DNA of 33,113 nucleotides from Deltaproteobacteria bacterium (GCA_023134165.1 JAGLUZ010000066.1:1-33113); one strand, 5' to 3'; numbered from the stretch's first letter, positions 8,208 to 18,063 are shown. The notes: generated by a model from the sequence alone, not told the origin. Made by a program: numbers and translations.

Positions 8208-9013
8208 ATCTTAAATTCTTTTAAGACCTCACCTTCAAGTTCTATCTTTAGGTTGCCGTTGTCTAGTAATATAGAGACTTTTTTATTTTTTTGTTTTTTA
8301 CCAACAAAGTATGATTTTCCTCTAAACTCAATCATTCCGTCGAGAGAGACCTCAGCTTCTAAAAGATCGGGAGCTTGCCCTTCTTCCTCTTTTGTGTCAA
8401 GAGGGGTTGGTTCTGGGTTTTTGTCTACAGGCTTAGAAGCCTCGTTTTCTTCAAGGGCATCTTTCTCTGAGTTGTCTTCATTATTTTCACTGTAATCCTC
8501 ATCCTCGTCATACTCTTCCTCGTCATCAAAGTCAGATAAGATTAATCGTTCTGAGGTTGAGAAGATTCTATCAAGATCAAGTACGGTAAGGAGGTATTCA
8601 TTAATCTTTGCAACCCCTTGGAGGTAATCAGCCCTTAGCCCAGATACGAGTGGAGGGGGTGGCTCAATTGAGTCTTTATCAAGTTTTATAACCTCATAAA
8701 CCTTATCTACTTGGATGCCAATTGAGAAGTCACGCAGTTCAATTACGATGACCCTGATATCAGGATTTTTCTCTATAGGAGGTAATTCAAAACGCTTTCT
8801 AAGATCAATGACAGGAATGATATCTCCCCTAAGTGAGATAATGCCGTCAATAAAGTTCGGGGTTCGAGGGAGAGCAACAGTTTTGTACTTAGCAATTATC
8901 TCTCGTGTTTTTTCAACCTCAATACCATAGCGTTCATTGCCAAGTCCAAGGGTGACGAATTTTTTAAGCTCTGTGGATTCTTTTTTGGTAGTTAAATTTT
9001 TCTCTGTACTCAC
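8204..9013 (-). CDS. cheW: CheW adaptor with acidic linker and extra C-terminal domain
   Basis: A 269-residue protein starting at GTG, with GGAGGT five bases upstream deciding the start. Residues about 15-155 are a CheW domain that links receptors to CheA; the conserved SLRG (R62) and VIDL stretches are present. CheW proteins are usually about 150-170 residues. Here a very acidic linker (about 161-212, rich in D, E, N and S) leads to a roughly 50-residue beta-rich domain (about 222-269) beginning DGMIEFRGKSYFVG. That tail resembles the small beta-barrel at the C-terminus of some transposases/integrases, judged by eye. No transposase core is present. It lies 11 bases after a receptor gene. The CheW role is certain; the tail's role is unknown. 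Confidence 0.93.
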   Translation of the reverse strand: MSTEKNLTTKKESTELKKFVTLGLGNERYGIEVEKTREIIAKYKTVALPRTPNFIDGIISLRGDIIPVIDLRKRFELPPIEKNPDIRVIVIELRDFSIGIQVDKVYEVIKLDKDSIEPPPPLVSGLRADYLQGVAKINEYLLTVLDLDRIFSTSERLILSDFDDEEEYDEDEDYSENNEDNSEKDALEENEASKPVDKNPEPTPLDTKEEEGQAPDLLEAEVSLDGMIEFRGKSYFVGKKQKNKKVSILLDNGNLKIELEGEVLKEFKI

Positions 9014-9024
9014 TTAAACCTCCA

Positions 9025-10620
9025 TTAGACCTTAAACTTTGCGACCTGCTCTCTGATGTTATCAGCTAGTTTTGCGAGCTCTTGAGTGGTGCGTGCAATC
9101 TCTTCGGTGCTTGAAGCACTTTCCTTTGTAATCGCGCTGATATTTTCAACACTCTTTGCAACTTGGTCGCTCACAGAGGCTTGTTGTTTGCTTGTCTCAT
9201 TCATATCAGTTATTAACTCAGAGGTGTCACGAACAGAGGTAGTTATTTTTTGTAGTGATGTGCCTGTCTCATCTGAGAGCTTTGCACCTTTCTCTACTTC
9301 CTCAATTACACCACCCATTGACTCTGAGGCGATATCTGTTGTATTTTGTATCTCTTCAATAATCGTTGTTATCTGAATAGTTGCATTAGCACTTTGCTCT
9401 GCAAGTTTACGTATCTCACTTGCAACGACCTCAAAACCTCGACCATGTTCTCCGGCTCTGGCCGCCTCAATTGCGGCATTTAGTGCTAGGAGATTTGTCT
9501 GGGCAGCAATCTCATTTATGACACCTACAATCTTGCCAATCTCTGTGCTTCTAGCCCCAACCTCGGCAACTTTCCTGGCACTCTCATTAACAGTACCTTC
9601 AATCATGCTCATACCAGCCATGGTTTTTTGTATAATCTCGCTGCCTTCTTCTGCAAGCATATTTGTTTTATTGGCGGCCTCTAGTGATTTATTTGAATTT
9701 TCAAAGACAGTATGAACAGAATTTGCCATCTCTTCCATGGCACTTGCTGTCTCTGAGGCTTGCCGGGCCTGACTATCAGCACCACTTGCAAGCTCCTCAG
9801 CTCCGGAATTAATCTGCTCTGTTGCACTGGCGAGGTTAATAAATGACTCATTAATATTTTTTATCATTGTCCTTAACTTTGAGGTCATATCGTTAAAGAC
9901 ATCAGTCATCTCGCCTATTTCATCACTGGTTGTTCTCTTAATAACAATGCGAAGATCGCCTTCAGCCATTTGCTTGGCTCCTTTGGCAAGAGCACGAACA
10001 GGGCCAGTTATTGCTCTTGTAATTGTTAAGGAGAGAATAAGACCAATAATGACAGAGAGCAGGGAGACAATAATTATAAGTGTATTTGCTTTACTTGCAG
10101 CACTTTTTGCAGAGGCAAGGTTTTCATCTGCGATTGCTTCAGCAAGAACCTCTATGCCCTCCATAATCTCCTCAAGAATCTCTACATTTGCATCAAAGGA
10201 GATCATTAATTTGTTGCCGTCGCTTTGGTTGCCTGATGCGTAGGCTTCTACCATTTTTATACCGACTGTAAAGAATACATCATATGCTCGGTCAAGAGCC
10301 TCTATCTCTTGACGTTCTTCACTTGAGGTGGCCATGGTTAAGAGTCTTTCATACTTTGCGTGAAAATCTTTTTTTTGCCCTGCTACTCCCATCCCTTCTT
10401 CACTGCCAGTTAGAGAGAGATCTGTCATCATTCCTTGCATCTTTACAACAGAGATGATGGTACTCATAATAGCGTCGTCATATTCAGCAGAGAAGTTTAT
10501 TTTATCTGCACTCCTGCTGACATTACCAAGGCTTATAAAAGAGATGGCTCCAACAACTATAAGGAGAAAGATAAGGATTAAAAAAGATCCAACTAATTTT
10601 TTACCAAGATTCATCTGCAT
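9025..10620 (-). CDS. methyl-accepting chemotaxis protein, short 4-helix sensor
   Basis: A 531-residue transmembrane chemoreceptor. TM1 is about 9-31 and TM2 about 181-203. They flank a roughly 150-residue helical periplasmic segment of four-helix-bundle type, whose ligand is unknown. A HAMP domain (about 203-256) joins the signalling domain, whose tip is about 366-391 with the conserved [20 protein letters not shown] core. The C-terminus (AKFKV) lacks the aromatic pentapeptide that tethers CheR or CheB in some receptors. The ATG has AAGG six bases upstream. The last 260 residues closely match the neighbouring receptor at 10885, so the two arose by duplication with sensor replacement. cheW follows 11 bases later. 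Confidence 0.95.
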   Translation of the reverse strand: MQMNLGKKLVGSFLILIFLLIVVGAISFISLGNVSRSADKINFSAEYDDAIMSTIISVVKMQGMMTDLSLTGSEEGMGVAGQKKDFHAKYERLLTMATSSEERQEIEALDRAYDVFFTVGIKMVEAYASGNQSDGNKLMISFDANVEILEEIMEGIEVLAEAIADENLASAKSAASKANTLIIIVSLLSVIIGLILSLTITRAITGPVRALAKGAKQMAEGDLRIVIKRTTSDEIGEMTDVFNDMTSKLRTMIKNINESFINLASATEQINSGAEELASGADSQARQASETASAMEEMANSVHTVFENSNKSLEAANKTNMLAEEGSEIIQKTMAGMSMIEGTVNESARKVAEVGARSTEIGKIVGVINEIAAQTNLLALNAAIEAARAGEHGRGFEVVASEIRKLAEQSANATIQITTIIEEIQNTTDIASESMGGVIEEVEKGAKLSDETGTSLQKITTSVRDTSELITDMNETSKQQASVSDQVAKSVENISAITKESASSTEEIARTTQELAKLADNIREQVAKFKV

Positions 10621-10884
10621 AATAACCTTCTATTTAAGGCTTAGAAGTGAGACGTGCAATACTTAAAGAATAGATATTACTTTACGTCTGGATAACAAAC
10701 TAGAAGAGGCAAATTAAAGTCCCTCAATGCTAAAAGTTTCACAACTTTCCGCACCTCTCCTTTTCGCCTCTTTCAGCACGTCTTCCCTTTTGCCCTTTTG
10801 CCTCAACTTGACCCTATTCACCTCTTTAAAGCCTGATTGCCTGACTCTCCCCAACTCGCTCCTTTTAGCCCTTCAATTTGGTTC
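10621..10884 (-). other. 264-base intergenic region, purine-rich on the coding strand
   Basis: Between the two receptor genes the transcribed strand is strongly purine-rich over about 10740-10870. It includes a tandem pair of the 8-base unit CCCTTTTG on the plus strand (10785-10800). I see no convincing terminator, promoter or gene. Confidence 0.4.
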
Positions 10885-12882
10885 TTAGAGTTTAAATTGA
10901 CCAACAATTCTTTGTAGGTTGTCGGCTAGTTTTGCAAGTTCTTGAGTGGTGCGAGCAATCTCCTCTGTACTTGAGGCACTCTCTTTTGTAACGGTGCTAA
11001 TATTTTCAACGGTCTTTGCAACTTGATCACTTGTTGTTGCTTGTTGACTGGAGGCCTCATTCATGTTGTTGATGAGCGAAGAGGTCTCGTTAATAGCTCC
11101 AACAATCTTTCTAAGTGACTCACCTGTCTTATTTGAGAGGTCTGTGCCTTCTTCAACTTCCTTTGTAACAGCACTCATAGAGTCTGCGGCAAGCCCTGTT
11201 TCTTTTTGAATCTCTTCGATAATACCTGTTATTTGAATGGTACTTTTAGCACTCTGCTCAGCTAGTTTTCTAATCTCTTCTGCTACGACTTCAAAACCGC
11301 GTCCGTGCTCTCCGGCTCTGGCGGCCTCAATTGCGGCATTTAGGGCTAGGAGGTTTGTCTGTGAGGCAATCTCATTTATTACGTCTACAATCTTGCCAAT
11401 CTCTTTACTTCTCTCACCAAGCTCTTTTACCTTATTTGAACTTTCCTGAACTGCACCCTCAATCCTAGACATACCTGACATGGTTTGTTGTACAACAGTT
11501 CCGCCCTCTTCGGCCTGATTGGTTGCTTCAGTAGCGGCCTCAAGGGATTTCTTTGAGTTCTCAAAGACCATCTGAACTGAACTTGCAAGTTCTTCCATGG
11601 CACTTGCGGCCTCGGAGGCTTGTTTGTGCTGACTATCAGCTCCTCCAGCAAGTTCTTCAGCTCCAGAGCTTATCTGCTCTGAGGCACTTGAGAGTTGAAT
11701 AGCGTTATCGCTGACTTCTTTTATTATGGAGTGAAGGCCTTCAATAAATTTATTAAAGGCAATGGAGGTATCTGCTATCTCATCACTACCCTTTACCTCT
11801 AACCTTGCTGAGAGGTCTCCTCCACCTGCGGCAAGTTTATCCATTGAGTCATTAAGAGAGCCAATTGCGGCAGTAATGCTCCTTGTAACGATAAGAGCAA
11901 AGACAATGGCTATGCCGATAGCTACAAGTGTTAAGAAAAGAATGAAGACAAGGGCATTTTTAGCATCTGTACGAAGTTCTTCAGCTCTGCTATAAAGGTC
12001 ATGAGAGAGTTTATCTTCAATGTCCTTTAAAATATTTATCTTGGTTGTGATGGTGCTAAACCACCTGGTGGCATCAATGCCAAAATTGCCAGATGTTGCT
12101 TTTTCCATAGCAACCTTTCTCATTGAATCAACCTCGCCGATTGAACCACCACGCATGGATTTTTCGTAATAATTTATATGGCTATCTGTTGCAGTATTTA
12201 AGAAGACATTTGCATATGTGTTTTGCTCAGTAACGAGGTTTAGAAACTTGATATACATACCACTTGCGAAGTTATCACGTGCAAAGGTATTTGATAGTAC
12301 TGCTCGCTCTATTCCGGCTCTTTCCTTGCCGAGCAAAAAGTTAACGTAGGATGTGGCTTGAAGTGTCATCTCGGCATTATCACTAAGTCTTGCTATAAAA
12401 CCGATGGTATCAAGCATCTCGCCGTTTAGGCGAGTATAGTAGCCAATAACCTCAGATGTTGAGGCACTTAGGTTTGAGGCCTGACGCCTTAGGTTGTCCA
12501 TTGCGTCAAGGGTAGAGAGTGCTCTACTTAGGGTTGCATTAAATTCTGAGTCAAAATGAGAAGTGTCAAAGCTCTCTAAAAAATTAGAGAGGTCAACTTT
12601 CTTTTGGTCAGTATCATTTCTTTGTGCGCCAAGTTCGCTTGAATATTTATTACCTTTACTTCCCATGTAAAGGGCTGATTGACCACGTTCTTTTTGTTGT
12701 TCGTGAACAAGAGCACTTATCTTAACTGCAAGCTCTGAGAGTTCTTCTAATTGCCCCATACCTGTAAGGATATTATTTTTTTCAGATATTGCAGTTACTG
12801 AAAAATAAAGTGCCGCTAGGATTGGCAGTATCAGCATTAGGATAAGCTTACTGCGGATTTTCATATTGGATAAGATATTCAT
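10885..12882 (-). CDS. methyl-accepting chemotaxis protein with NIT sensor domain
   Basis: A 665-residue chemoreceptor. TM1 (about 12-32) and TM2 (about 311-335) flank a large helical domain with features of the NIT (nitrate/nitrite-sensing) family. These are an [20 protein letters not shown] stretch around 51-70 and a second [13 protein letters not shown] element (186-198). R66 and R193 fall where the family has its key arginines, so nitrate or nitrite sensing is plausible but unproven. HAMP is about 333-388. The signalling domain follows, with its tip at about 503-523 ([18 protein letters not shown]). The start has GGAGAG about six bases upstream. It follows cheA after a 153-base gap that holds a possible sigma-54 promoter. 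No CheR-tethering pentapeptide is present at the C-terminus. Confidence 0.94.
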   Translation of the reverse strand: MNILSNMKIRSKLILMLILPILAALYFSVTAISEKNNILTGMGQLEELSELAVKISALVHEQQKERGQSALYMGSKGNKYSSELGAQRNDTDQKKVDLSNFLESFDTSHFDSEFNATLSRALSTLDAMDNLRRQASNLSASTSEVIGYYTRLNGEMLDTIGFIARLSDNAEMTLQATSYVNFLLGKERAGIERAVLSNTFARDNFASGMYIKFLNLVTEQNTYANVFLNTATDSHINYYEKSMRGGSIGEVDSMRKVAMEKATSGNFGIDATRWFSTITTKINILKDIEDKLSHDLYSRAEELRTDAKNALVFILFLTLVAIGIAIVFALIVTRSITAAIGSLNDSMDKLAAGGGDLSARLEVKGSDEIADTSIAFNKFIEGLHSIIKEVSDNAIQLSSASEQISSGAEELAGGADSQHKQASEAASAMEELASSVQMVFENSKKSLEAATEATNQAEEGGTVVQQTMSGMSRIEGAVQESSNKVKELGERSKEIGKIVDVINEIASQTNLLALNAAIEAARAGEHGRGFEVVAEEIRKLAEQSAKSTIQITGIIEEIQKETGLAADSMSAVTKEVEEGTDLSNKTGESLRKIVGAINETSSLINNMNEASSQQATTSDQVAKTVENISTVTKESASSTEEIARTTQELAKLADNLQRIVGQFKL

Positions 12883-12994
12883 GGTTACTCTCCTTTTTTT
12901 TAAGACTTTGGTAATTTTTTATGTTGTTAATATTTAAATATTAAAAAAACATGTTTATCTTTAATTAAGCTGAAATTATTTAAGTCGCCTATAA

Positions 12995-13012
12995 TTGCAA
13001 AAGTTTCGCCCC
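12995..13012 (-). promoter_or_regulatory. possible sigma-54 promoter upstream of the NIT receptor
   Basis: On the minus strand GGGGCG is followed by TTTTGCA, with the invariant GG and GC exactly 10 bases apart, as required for -24/-12 promoters. Flanking matches to the consensus are partial. It lies about 115 bases before the receptor's ATG in the 153-base gap after cheA. Confidence 0.3.
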
Positions 13013-13035
13013 AAATTTTTTTCAAGAGAAATTTT

Positions 13036-14715
13036 TTATGCCTCTATGACATTAAAGATGCCTGGAACGTCGAGGACAATGACAATCTCTCCTGTACCAA
13101 GGATACTAGCACCAGAGACACCTTCCACTCGTTCCGGTAGTGCGTCAATGTATTTACCGAGAGGTTTTATGACGGTCTCAACCTTACCGAGAAAATCATC
13201 GACAATAAAACCAACACGTTTTTGGAGAAGCCGAACTAAGATAACAGAGTAAAACTTATCTTGATTCTCTTCTTTTTCCATGCCAAGTACTTCAGAAAGA
13301 CCAAGTATGGGGATTGCCTGACCTCGTAACATATAGACGAATTGTCCTTTAATGGACTCAATATCCTCAGTCTTTATGCGAAGTGTCTCGTCAACATAAT
13401 TTAGCGGGATGCCGTAGGTTGTAGGGCCTTCTTTTAAGAGAAAGAGCTGAACAATTGCAAGTGTGAGTGGCATCTTTATGGTAAAACGTGTCCATGAGCC
13501 AACTTTATAGGCAACCTCTACATTACCGCCAAGTTTTTCTATATTTGTCTTTACCACATCCATTCCAACGCCTCTGCCTGAGAGGTCGTCAACGACCTTG
13601 GAAGTTGAGAAACCAGAGTGGAAGATTAAATTTATACTTTCTTTATCATCAAGAAGTTTTGCCTCCTCCTCTGTTATTACGCCTTTTTTTACAGCAACCT
13701 CTCGTAAGGTCTCAGGGTTTAGCCCTTTACCGTCGTCCTCAACAACAACATAGACATGGTTGTGTTCATGGTACGCCTTTAGTATTACAGTACCAACCTC
13801 GGGTTTTCCAGCAAGTTTACGTTCTTCTGTACTCTCCAGACCGTGGCTAATTGCGTTACGTACCATATGGAGGAGGGGATCATTAAGTACCTCGATGATG
13901 GTCTTATCAAGTTCAGTTTCCTCACCAATTATCTTAAGCTCAACTTCTTTTAGTAGGGGTCTAGAGATATCACGCGCAAGGCGGTAGAACTTGTTAAATA
14001 ATTGTTTTATCGGTACCATTCTAATAGATAGCACCTCACTTTGAATCTGTGAAGAGATGGAGGCTATGAATGAGGTAACATCCTCAAATGCTTTGTTCTG
14101 AATCTCGCTCTTTAATTGGAGGAGCCGAGAGCGTCCAGCCGCTAGCTCTCCGACAAGGTTTACGAGTTTATCAAGTCTTCCCGTGGAGACGCGCATGTAG
14201 GAGGATTCAATAGCCTCTGCTTTTCTTCTTCCACGAGCCCTGCGTACATCTTTCCTTCTATTTGTACCACCATCTGTGTCATTTAAAAATTCTTCATCTG
14301 AGCTCTCTTGACTTGGCACAGGAGCCCCTGATGCAAGTGCGTCTATTTCATCAAAAAGTGAGGAGGTGTCTCTTGTTACCTCAACACCCTTTATAAAGTC
14401 AGCAAGAACACCTCTGGCCATATCTAGACCACGAAAGAAGGTATCATTAATCTCAGGGAAGTAAGATATCTCTTTATCCCTAAGTTTTCCGAGGATATTC
14501 TCCATCTTGTGGGCAAGGTCAGATAGCTCGGTTAGCCCAATAAACCCGGCATTGCCCTTTAGGGTATGCATAGAGCGAAAAACTTTTTTTATAAGTTCCT
14601 CGTCAGTTGGGTTCTTCTCTAGGGTAACAAGCTCTTTGGCCGTAGTCTCAATAAGTTCTTGAGACTCGTCAACAAACTCGCCGTATAGTTCTTTTAGGTC
14701 TAGATCATCGCTCAT
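13036..14715 (-). CDS. cheA: CheA histidine kinase, compact form without P2
   Basis: A 559-residue CheA, shorter than the typical 650 or so. The HPt domain (about 1-125) has phospho-acceptor H50 in SMHTLKGNAG. There is no CheY/CheB-binding P2 domain; instead a 45-residue linker includes a basic patch (NRRKDVRRARGRRK, 152-165). The dimerisation helices (about 170-240) contain LVNLVGEL. The HATPase has N287 and H291, G1 motif DDGKG (327-331) and G2 motif GRGVGMD (380-386). A CheW-like domain (about 415-555) ends the protein. It should phosphorylate the CheY encoded five bases upstream and other receivers here. All catalytic residues are intact. Confidence 0.96.
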   Translation of the reverse strand: MSDDLDLKELYGEFVDESQELIETTAKELVTLEKNPTDEELIKKVFRSMHTLKGNAGFIGLTELSDLAHKMENILGKLRDKEISYFPEINDTFFRGLDMARGVLADFIKGVEVTRDTSSLFDEIDALASGAPVPSQESSDEEFLNDTDGGTNRRKDVRRARGRRKAEAIESSYMRVSTGRLDKLVNLVGELAAGRSRLLQLKSEIQNKAFEDVTSFIASISSQIQSEVLSIRMVPIKQLFNKFYRLARDISRPLLKEVELKIIGEETELDKTIIEVLNDPLLHMVRNAISHGLESTEERKLAGKPEVGTVILKAYHEHNHVYVVVEDDGKGLNPETLREVAVKKGVITEEEAKLLDDKESINLIFHSGFSTSKVVDDLSGRGVGMDVVKTNIEKLGGNVEVAYKVGSWTRFTIKMPLTLAIVQLFLLKEGPTTYGIPLNYVDETLRIKTEDIESIKGQFVYMLRGQAIPILGLSEVLGMEKEENQDKFYSVILVRLLQKRVGFIVDDFLGKVETVIKPLGKYIDALPERVEGVSGASILGTGEIVIVLDVPGIFNVIEA

Positions 14716-14720
14716 GTTTT

Positions 14721-15086
14721 TTAACCTATCGCACCTTCAACAGCCTCTAGTAGCTCTGGTGGCTGAAAGGGCTTTGTTAGGAATTTAGTTGCACCAAGTT
14801 CCATGGCCTGTTTCCTGTCCGCGTCTCCCTTCTCACTCGTAAGCATTATGATTGGAACATCTTTAAAAGGGGTTTTGGTCTTTATCTCTTTAAGCACCTC
14901 TAGTCCGTTCATCCTAGGCATCATGATATCAAGGATGATGAGGTCAAATGTTCCTAGAGCCAACTTCTCTAAAGCCTCAATGCCGTCATTCGCTGTTGTT
15001 ACTTCATAACCCTTGTATTTCAGGGTAAAACTTATGAATTTCTGTGTGGCTGGCGAATCCTCGGCGCTTAGTATTTTTTTTGGCAT
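14721..15086 (-). CDS. cheY: CheY-type response regulator paired with cheA
   Basis: A 121-residue lone receiver. The acidic pair is E9/D10, the phosphorylation site is D53 in ILDIMMP, the switch region is LTSEKG, and K105-P106 is conserved. An AAGGAGGG site sits 8 bases before the ATG, one of the strongest ribosome sites in the window. It lies five bases before cheA and 79 bases after cheR, so it is the most likely direct target of that CheA. It lacks an output domain, so its partner is unknown. Confidence 0.95.
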   Translation of the reverse strand: MPKKILSAEDSPATQKFISFTLKYKGYEVTTANDGIEALEKLALGTFDLIILDIMMPRMNGLEVLKEIKTKTPFKDVPIIMLTSEKGDADRKQAMELGATKFLTKPFQPPELLEAVEGAIG

Positions 15087-15132
15087 CTCAGCCCTCCTTG
15101 TTTGTAAACCCTAAATCTGTAGTAGATAATTA

Positions 15133-15149
15133 GTCTTAAATCTTAAGAC
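15133..15149. repeat. perfect inverted repeat in the cheR-cheY gap
   Basis: Arms GTCTTAA and TTAAGAC with a 3-base loop form a 7-base hairpin. No T-run follows on the minus strand, so it is more likely a protein-binding site or transcript hairpin than a terminator. A nearby ACCCTAAATCT is also found beside the hairpin at 8191. Confidence 0.45.
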
Positions 15150-15165
15150 CCTCTGTGGGGCAAGT

Positions 15166-16029
15166 TTATTTGAGTTCGGGTTTTTGGTAGATCATCCCGC
15201 CGGGTTGAAAGGTCATCTTAAAAGGTACCTTTCTAACATCCACACTCTCGGCATTGCCAAGGAGGAGGTAGCCACCAGGGGCGAGCATATCAAAGATGCT
15301 CTTTGATATTTTCTCTTTAACTTCATCAGGAAAATATATAAAAACATTTCTACAAAAAACAAAATCGAATTTTTTTCTTCTATCTGCCATAAAGCCACCA
15401 ATACCAGTAGAAAGGTTAAGCTGGCTATAGGTGATGTCATTTTTTATGGAATCTATTACCTCTAAATTTGAACCGTTATTTTTGAAGTATTTTTGACGTA
15501 AATTTACGGGAAAATTCTCCATTCTATAGTCTGGAAAGATGCCTGTTTTTGCGGTCTTTAAAATATTTGTTGAGATATCTGTTGCAAGCAGTTCGTGTGT
15601 CCAACCAAGCAGGGTTGGGAAAAGTTCATTTAAAATTATAGATAGTGTTACGGGTTCTTCACCAGAGGAGCAGGCTGCACTCCAAATTCTAAAGGTTTTA
15701 TCCCCTTCTTTGGCCTTTCTCTCGCCAGCCTCTTTTAGGAGTATATTCTTAAAAGACTCAAGTTGCTCAGGGTTTCTAAAGAAGCTAGTCTCATGAACAG
15801 TAATGAGATTTATGAGTTCTTGAAACTCCCCAGAGGTTGTTGGGCTATACTTTAGATAATAATAATACTCCTCAACATTAGTAAGAGAGTTTGCAATCAT
15901 TCTCTCTCTAATACGGTACTCTAGGTAATCATTTCTAGTATCTCTGATATATATACCAGTTCTCTCGGAGATAAGATCTCTTATGATGGTAAAGTCTCTT
16001 TGAGGAATTCTAATTTCAATATCAACCAT
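15166..16029 (-). CDS. cheR: CheR, receptor glutamate methyltransferase
   Basis: A 287-residue CheR that would methylate receptor glutamates using S-adenosylmethionine. The N-terminal helical domain (about 1-85) ends in VHETSFFR (78-85). The SAM site reads SAACSSGEEPVTLS (117-130), where most CheR proteins, including the other one here, have AGCSTGEEPYTLA. The DIS motif (151-153), FCRNVFIYF (225-233) and LLLGNAES (255-262) are as expected. The substitutions are mild and the enzyme is probably active. No TPR extension is present. It starts two bases after the HEAT-repeat gene, the same HEAT-CheR pairing seen in the other module. Confidence 0.95.
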   Translation of the reverse strand: MVDIEIRIPQRDFTIIRDLISERTGIYIRDTRNDYLEYRIRERMIANSLTNVEEYYYYLKYSPTTSGEFQELINLITVHETSFFRNPEQLESFKNILLKEAGERKAKEGDKTFRIWSAACSSGEEPVTLSIILNELFPTLLGWTHELLATDISTNILKTAKTGIFPDYRMENFPVNLRQKYFKNNGSNLEVIDSIKNDITYSQLNLSTGIGGFMADRRKKFDFVFCRNVFIYFPDEVKEKISKSIFDMLAPGGYLLLGNAESVDVRKVPFKMTFQPGGMIYQKPELK

Positions 16030-16031
16030 TC

Positions 16032-18014
16032 TTAATTAGCCCCGAGTGCTGTTTTTGCGGCTTCTTTAACAAACCTGTTAGTATCAGTTAATAGCACCTC
16101 AATATCTTTTTCAAAACCCTTAATCTCACCAGCACTCTTTGCTGCGGCCTCACGAACCTTCCAGGAATTATCACTAAGCAAACGTCTAAGGGTGTCGTGA
16201 GATTTTTGAGAACTAAATGTGTGGAGAGCTTCGGCAAGTGTTTTTCTAACGTCCTCGTCTTGGTCAGTTACTAGCTCAATTAGGGCTTTCTCGCCAGCTG
16301 TGCCACCGATACTTACGAGTGAGCGAACACAAGCTAATCTTACACCACCAATCTCGTCCTGTAGACCATCTATCAGGCGCACGGCCGAGCGTTCGTCACC
16401 GATTGCACCGAGTGCGAGTGCAGAGTAATATCTGACCCAAATATCATTATCATTTAGGGTGATGCAAAGTGGCTCAACCCCACGTTTGTCTTTTAGGTCT
16501 CCAAGGACAATGGCCGCACTTTTTCTAAGTACTGGGTCTTCGCTTCCAAGGAGCATTATTGGGAGTGAGCCTACGTTTATGTCTTGAACCTTTGCAAGGG
16601 CAAAGACACCAGCTTGTTTTACACCTGGGTCTTCGTCCTTTAAGAGTAGTTCCAGGTCTTTGGCCGCGCGCGTTTCTTTTGTGCCACCAAAGTACTCAGC
16701 CGCTGATTTTTTTTCTTGAGAAGTACCAGTGCTAAGAGCTTCATCAAGTTTTTCAAAGATACTCTCATTCTTTGGGTAGGCAGCAAGTGAGATGACAGCG
16801 GCTTTTCTAACTAAATCAGATTCATCATTTAGGAGGCCAAGGAGGATCTCTATTCCATTATCAGGGGTTTTTTTGCCAATAACCGAGACAATAGCCCTGC
16901 GTGCTTCGTCGTCAGTTTCATCTTTAAGTCTTGATAGAAGTGGGGCGAGGTCTTTTCTGGTTGCAACCTCATTAATGGCTTCTATGGCAAAGATGCGGGT
17001 CATTTTTTCATTTGCAGAGAGTTGTTCAATTAGGACAGGTAATGCGGCCCTGCCAATACTAGATAAGGCACTACGTGCTACACTGCCAACGTCTTCAAAG
17101 CTATCGCCTAGCATATTTGCAAGTGGGACAACGGCCTTCTCTGATTTTAACCAGCCAAGCACTCTTGCCCCGCTTTTCTTTAAAAAACTCTCTTCTTCAT
17201 CTAACGCCTTTAAGCAAGCCTCTTCTATAACCTCAATATTTAGAGATTTATCAAATTTTACATCACCTTCACCGTGACGCTCAGTGATGCTGACAGTTGC
17301 CGTAAGGATTGCTTTATTTAGTTCATTATTTTCTTTGTCCATGGCCTTTAAAAGGTCGATTATGGTGCTGGTATCAGCAAGTTTACCAAGAGCCTCAGCC
17401 ACTTGACCCTTGATAAATGTATCAGTTAAGAAAAGCTCAGTTAGACGTTTTGAGGCACGAATATCACCTATAATTCCAAGAGCCTCAACAGCACAGCTCT
17501 GGAGCCACATCTCTTCGTTATCAAGGAAAGTAAGTAGTGACTCTGTTGCTGTCTTATCGCGAAGTTTACCAAGGGATTGGATTACGTAGTACTGAACATC
17601 AATTGAGGGGTTCTCTAGTGCGGTAATGAGGTGCCCAACAGCTTTTTTATCACCAACGTCACCAAGGACATCTGCGGCGTAGCGTACTGTATTTTCATTT
17701 TCATCACGAAGTGCCTCAATAACAAGGTCTATTGCAATCTCGCCGAGTCCGGTTAAAATCTCTACAGCCGCACTCCTAACTCGAGCGTCTTTGTCTTTCA
17801 GTACGGAGAAGAGGAGTGAGAGCCCGCGCTCGTCACCAATCTTAATTAGTGCCTCAACGGCAGCTTCTCGAACGAGCCATGAGTCATCACTAAAAGCACC
17901 AACAAGTGATGTTAGTGCTTCTTTTGCGCCCATCTCTCCGAGCATTCTACAGGCCTCGCGTCTGGCAAATTCATCACTACTCTTAAGTTCTTCAATTATG
18001 GCTTTTACACTCAT
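16032..18014 (-). CDS. HEAT-repeat (PBS-lyase-like) scaffold protein, cheR-linked
   Basis: A roughly 660-residue protein made almost wholly of 31-residue HEAT/PBS-lyase-type repeats, recognisable by recurring AAVEALIKIGD, SAAVEILTGLGE and EALGKLAD-type helices. I count about 20 units. It has no signal peptide, membrane segment or catalytic motif. The frame opens with GTG at 18029, but the ATG at 18014 has AAGGTG seven bases upstream and is the better start. It is two bases from cheR and should act as a solenoid scaffold for protein-protein contacts, perhaps within the receptor array. The binding partner is not known; the paralogue at 26440 has the same neighbour. Confidence 0.88.
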   Translation of the reverse strand: MSVKAIIEELKSSDEFARREACRMLGEMGAKEALTSLVGAFSDDSWLVREAAVEALIKIGDERGLSLLFSVLKDKDARVRSAAVEILTGLGEIAIDLVIEALRDENENTVRYAADVLGDVGDKKAVGHLITALENPSIDVQYYVIQSLGKLRDKTATESLLTFLDNEEMWLQSCAVEALGIIGDIRASKRLTELFLTDTFIKGQVAEALGKLADTSTIIDLLKAMDKENNELNKAILTATVSITERHGEGDVKFDKSLNIEVIEEACLKALDEEESFLKKSGARVLGWLKSEKAVVPLANMLGDSFEDVGSVARSALSSIGRAALPVLIEQLSANEKMTRIFAIEAINEVATRKDLAPLLSRLKDETDDEARRAIVSVIGKKTPDNGIEILLGLLNDESDLVRKAAVISLAAYPKNESIFEKLDEALSTGTSQEKKSAAEYFGGTKETRAAKDLELLLKDEDPGVKQAGVFALAKVQDINVGSLPIMLLGSEDPVLRKSAAIVLGDLKDKRGVEPLCITLNDNDIWVRYYSALALGAIGDERSAVRLIDGLQDEIGGVRLACVRSLVSIGGTAGEKALIELVTDQDEDVRKTLAEALHTFSSQKSHDTLRRLLSDNSWKVREAAAKSAGEIKGFEKDIEVLLTDTNRFVKEAAKTALGAN

Positions 18015-18063
18015 TTTTTTCACCTTCACATTAAAAAATTAAAAAACTGGTATCACAACTAGC

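Noticed and set aside
8204-8345. A remnant insertion sequence, from the transposase-like tail of CheW
   Set aside because: There is no DDE core, no terminal inverted repeats and no target duplication; the tail is in frame with an intact CheW domain.
10714-10867. Open frame of about 50 codons with a GTG at 10821 in the gap between the two receptor genes
   Set aside because: It is produced by a purine-rich strand, has no properly spaced ribosome site and no recognisable protein pattern; I treat it as chance.
16792-17277. 161-codon plus-strand open frame opposite the HEAT gene
   Set aside because: It lies wholly inside a convincing HEAT-repeat gene and has a low-complexity Ser/Leu-rich translation typical of an antisense shadow. 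The same holds for the long plus-strand frames at 27956-28381 and 31885-32328.
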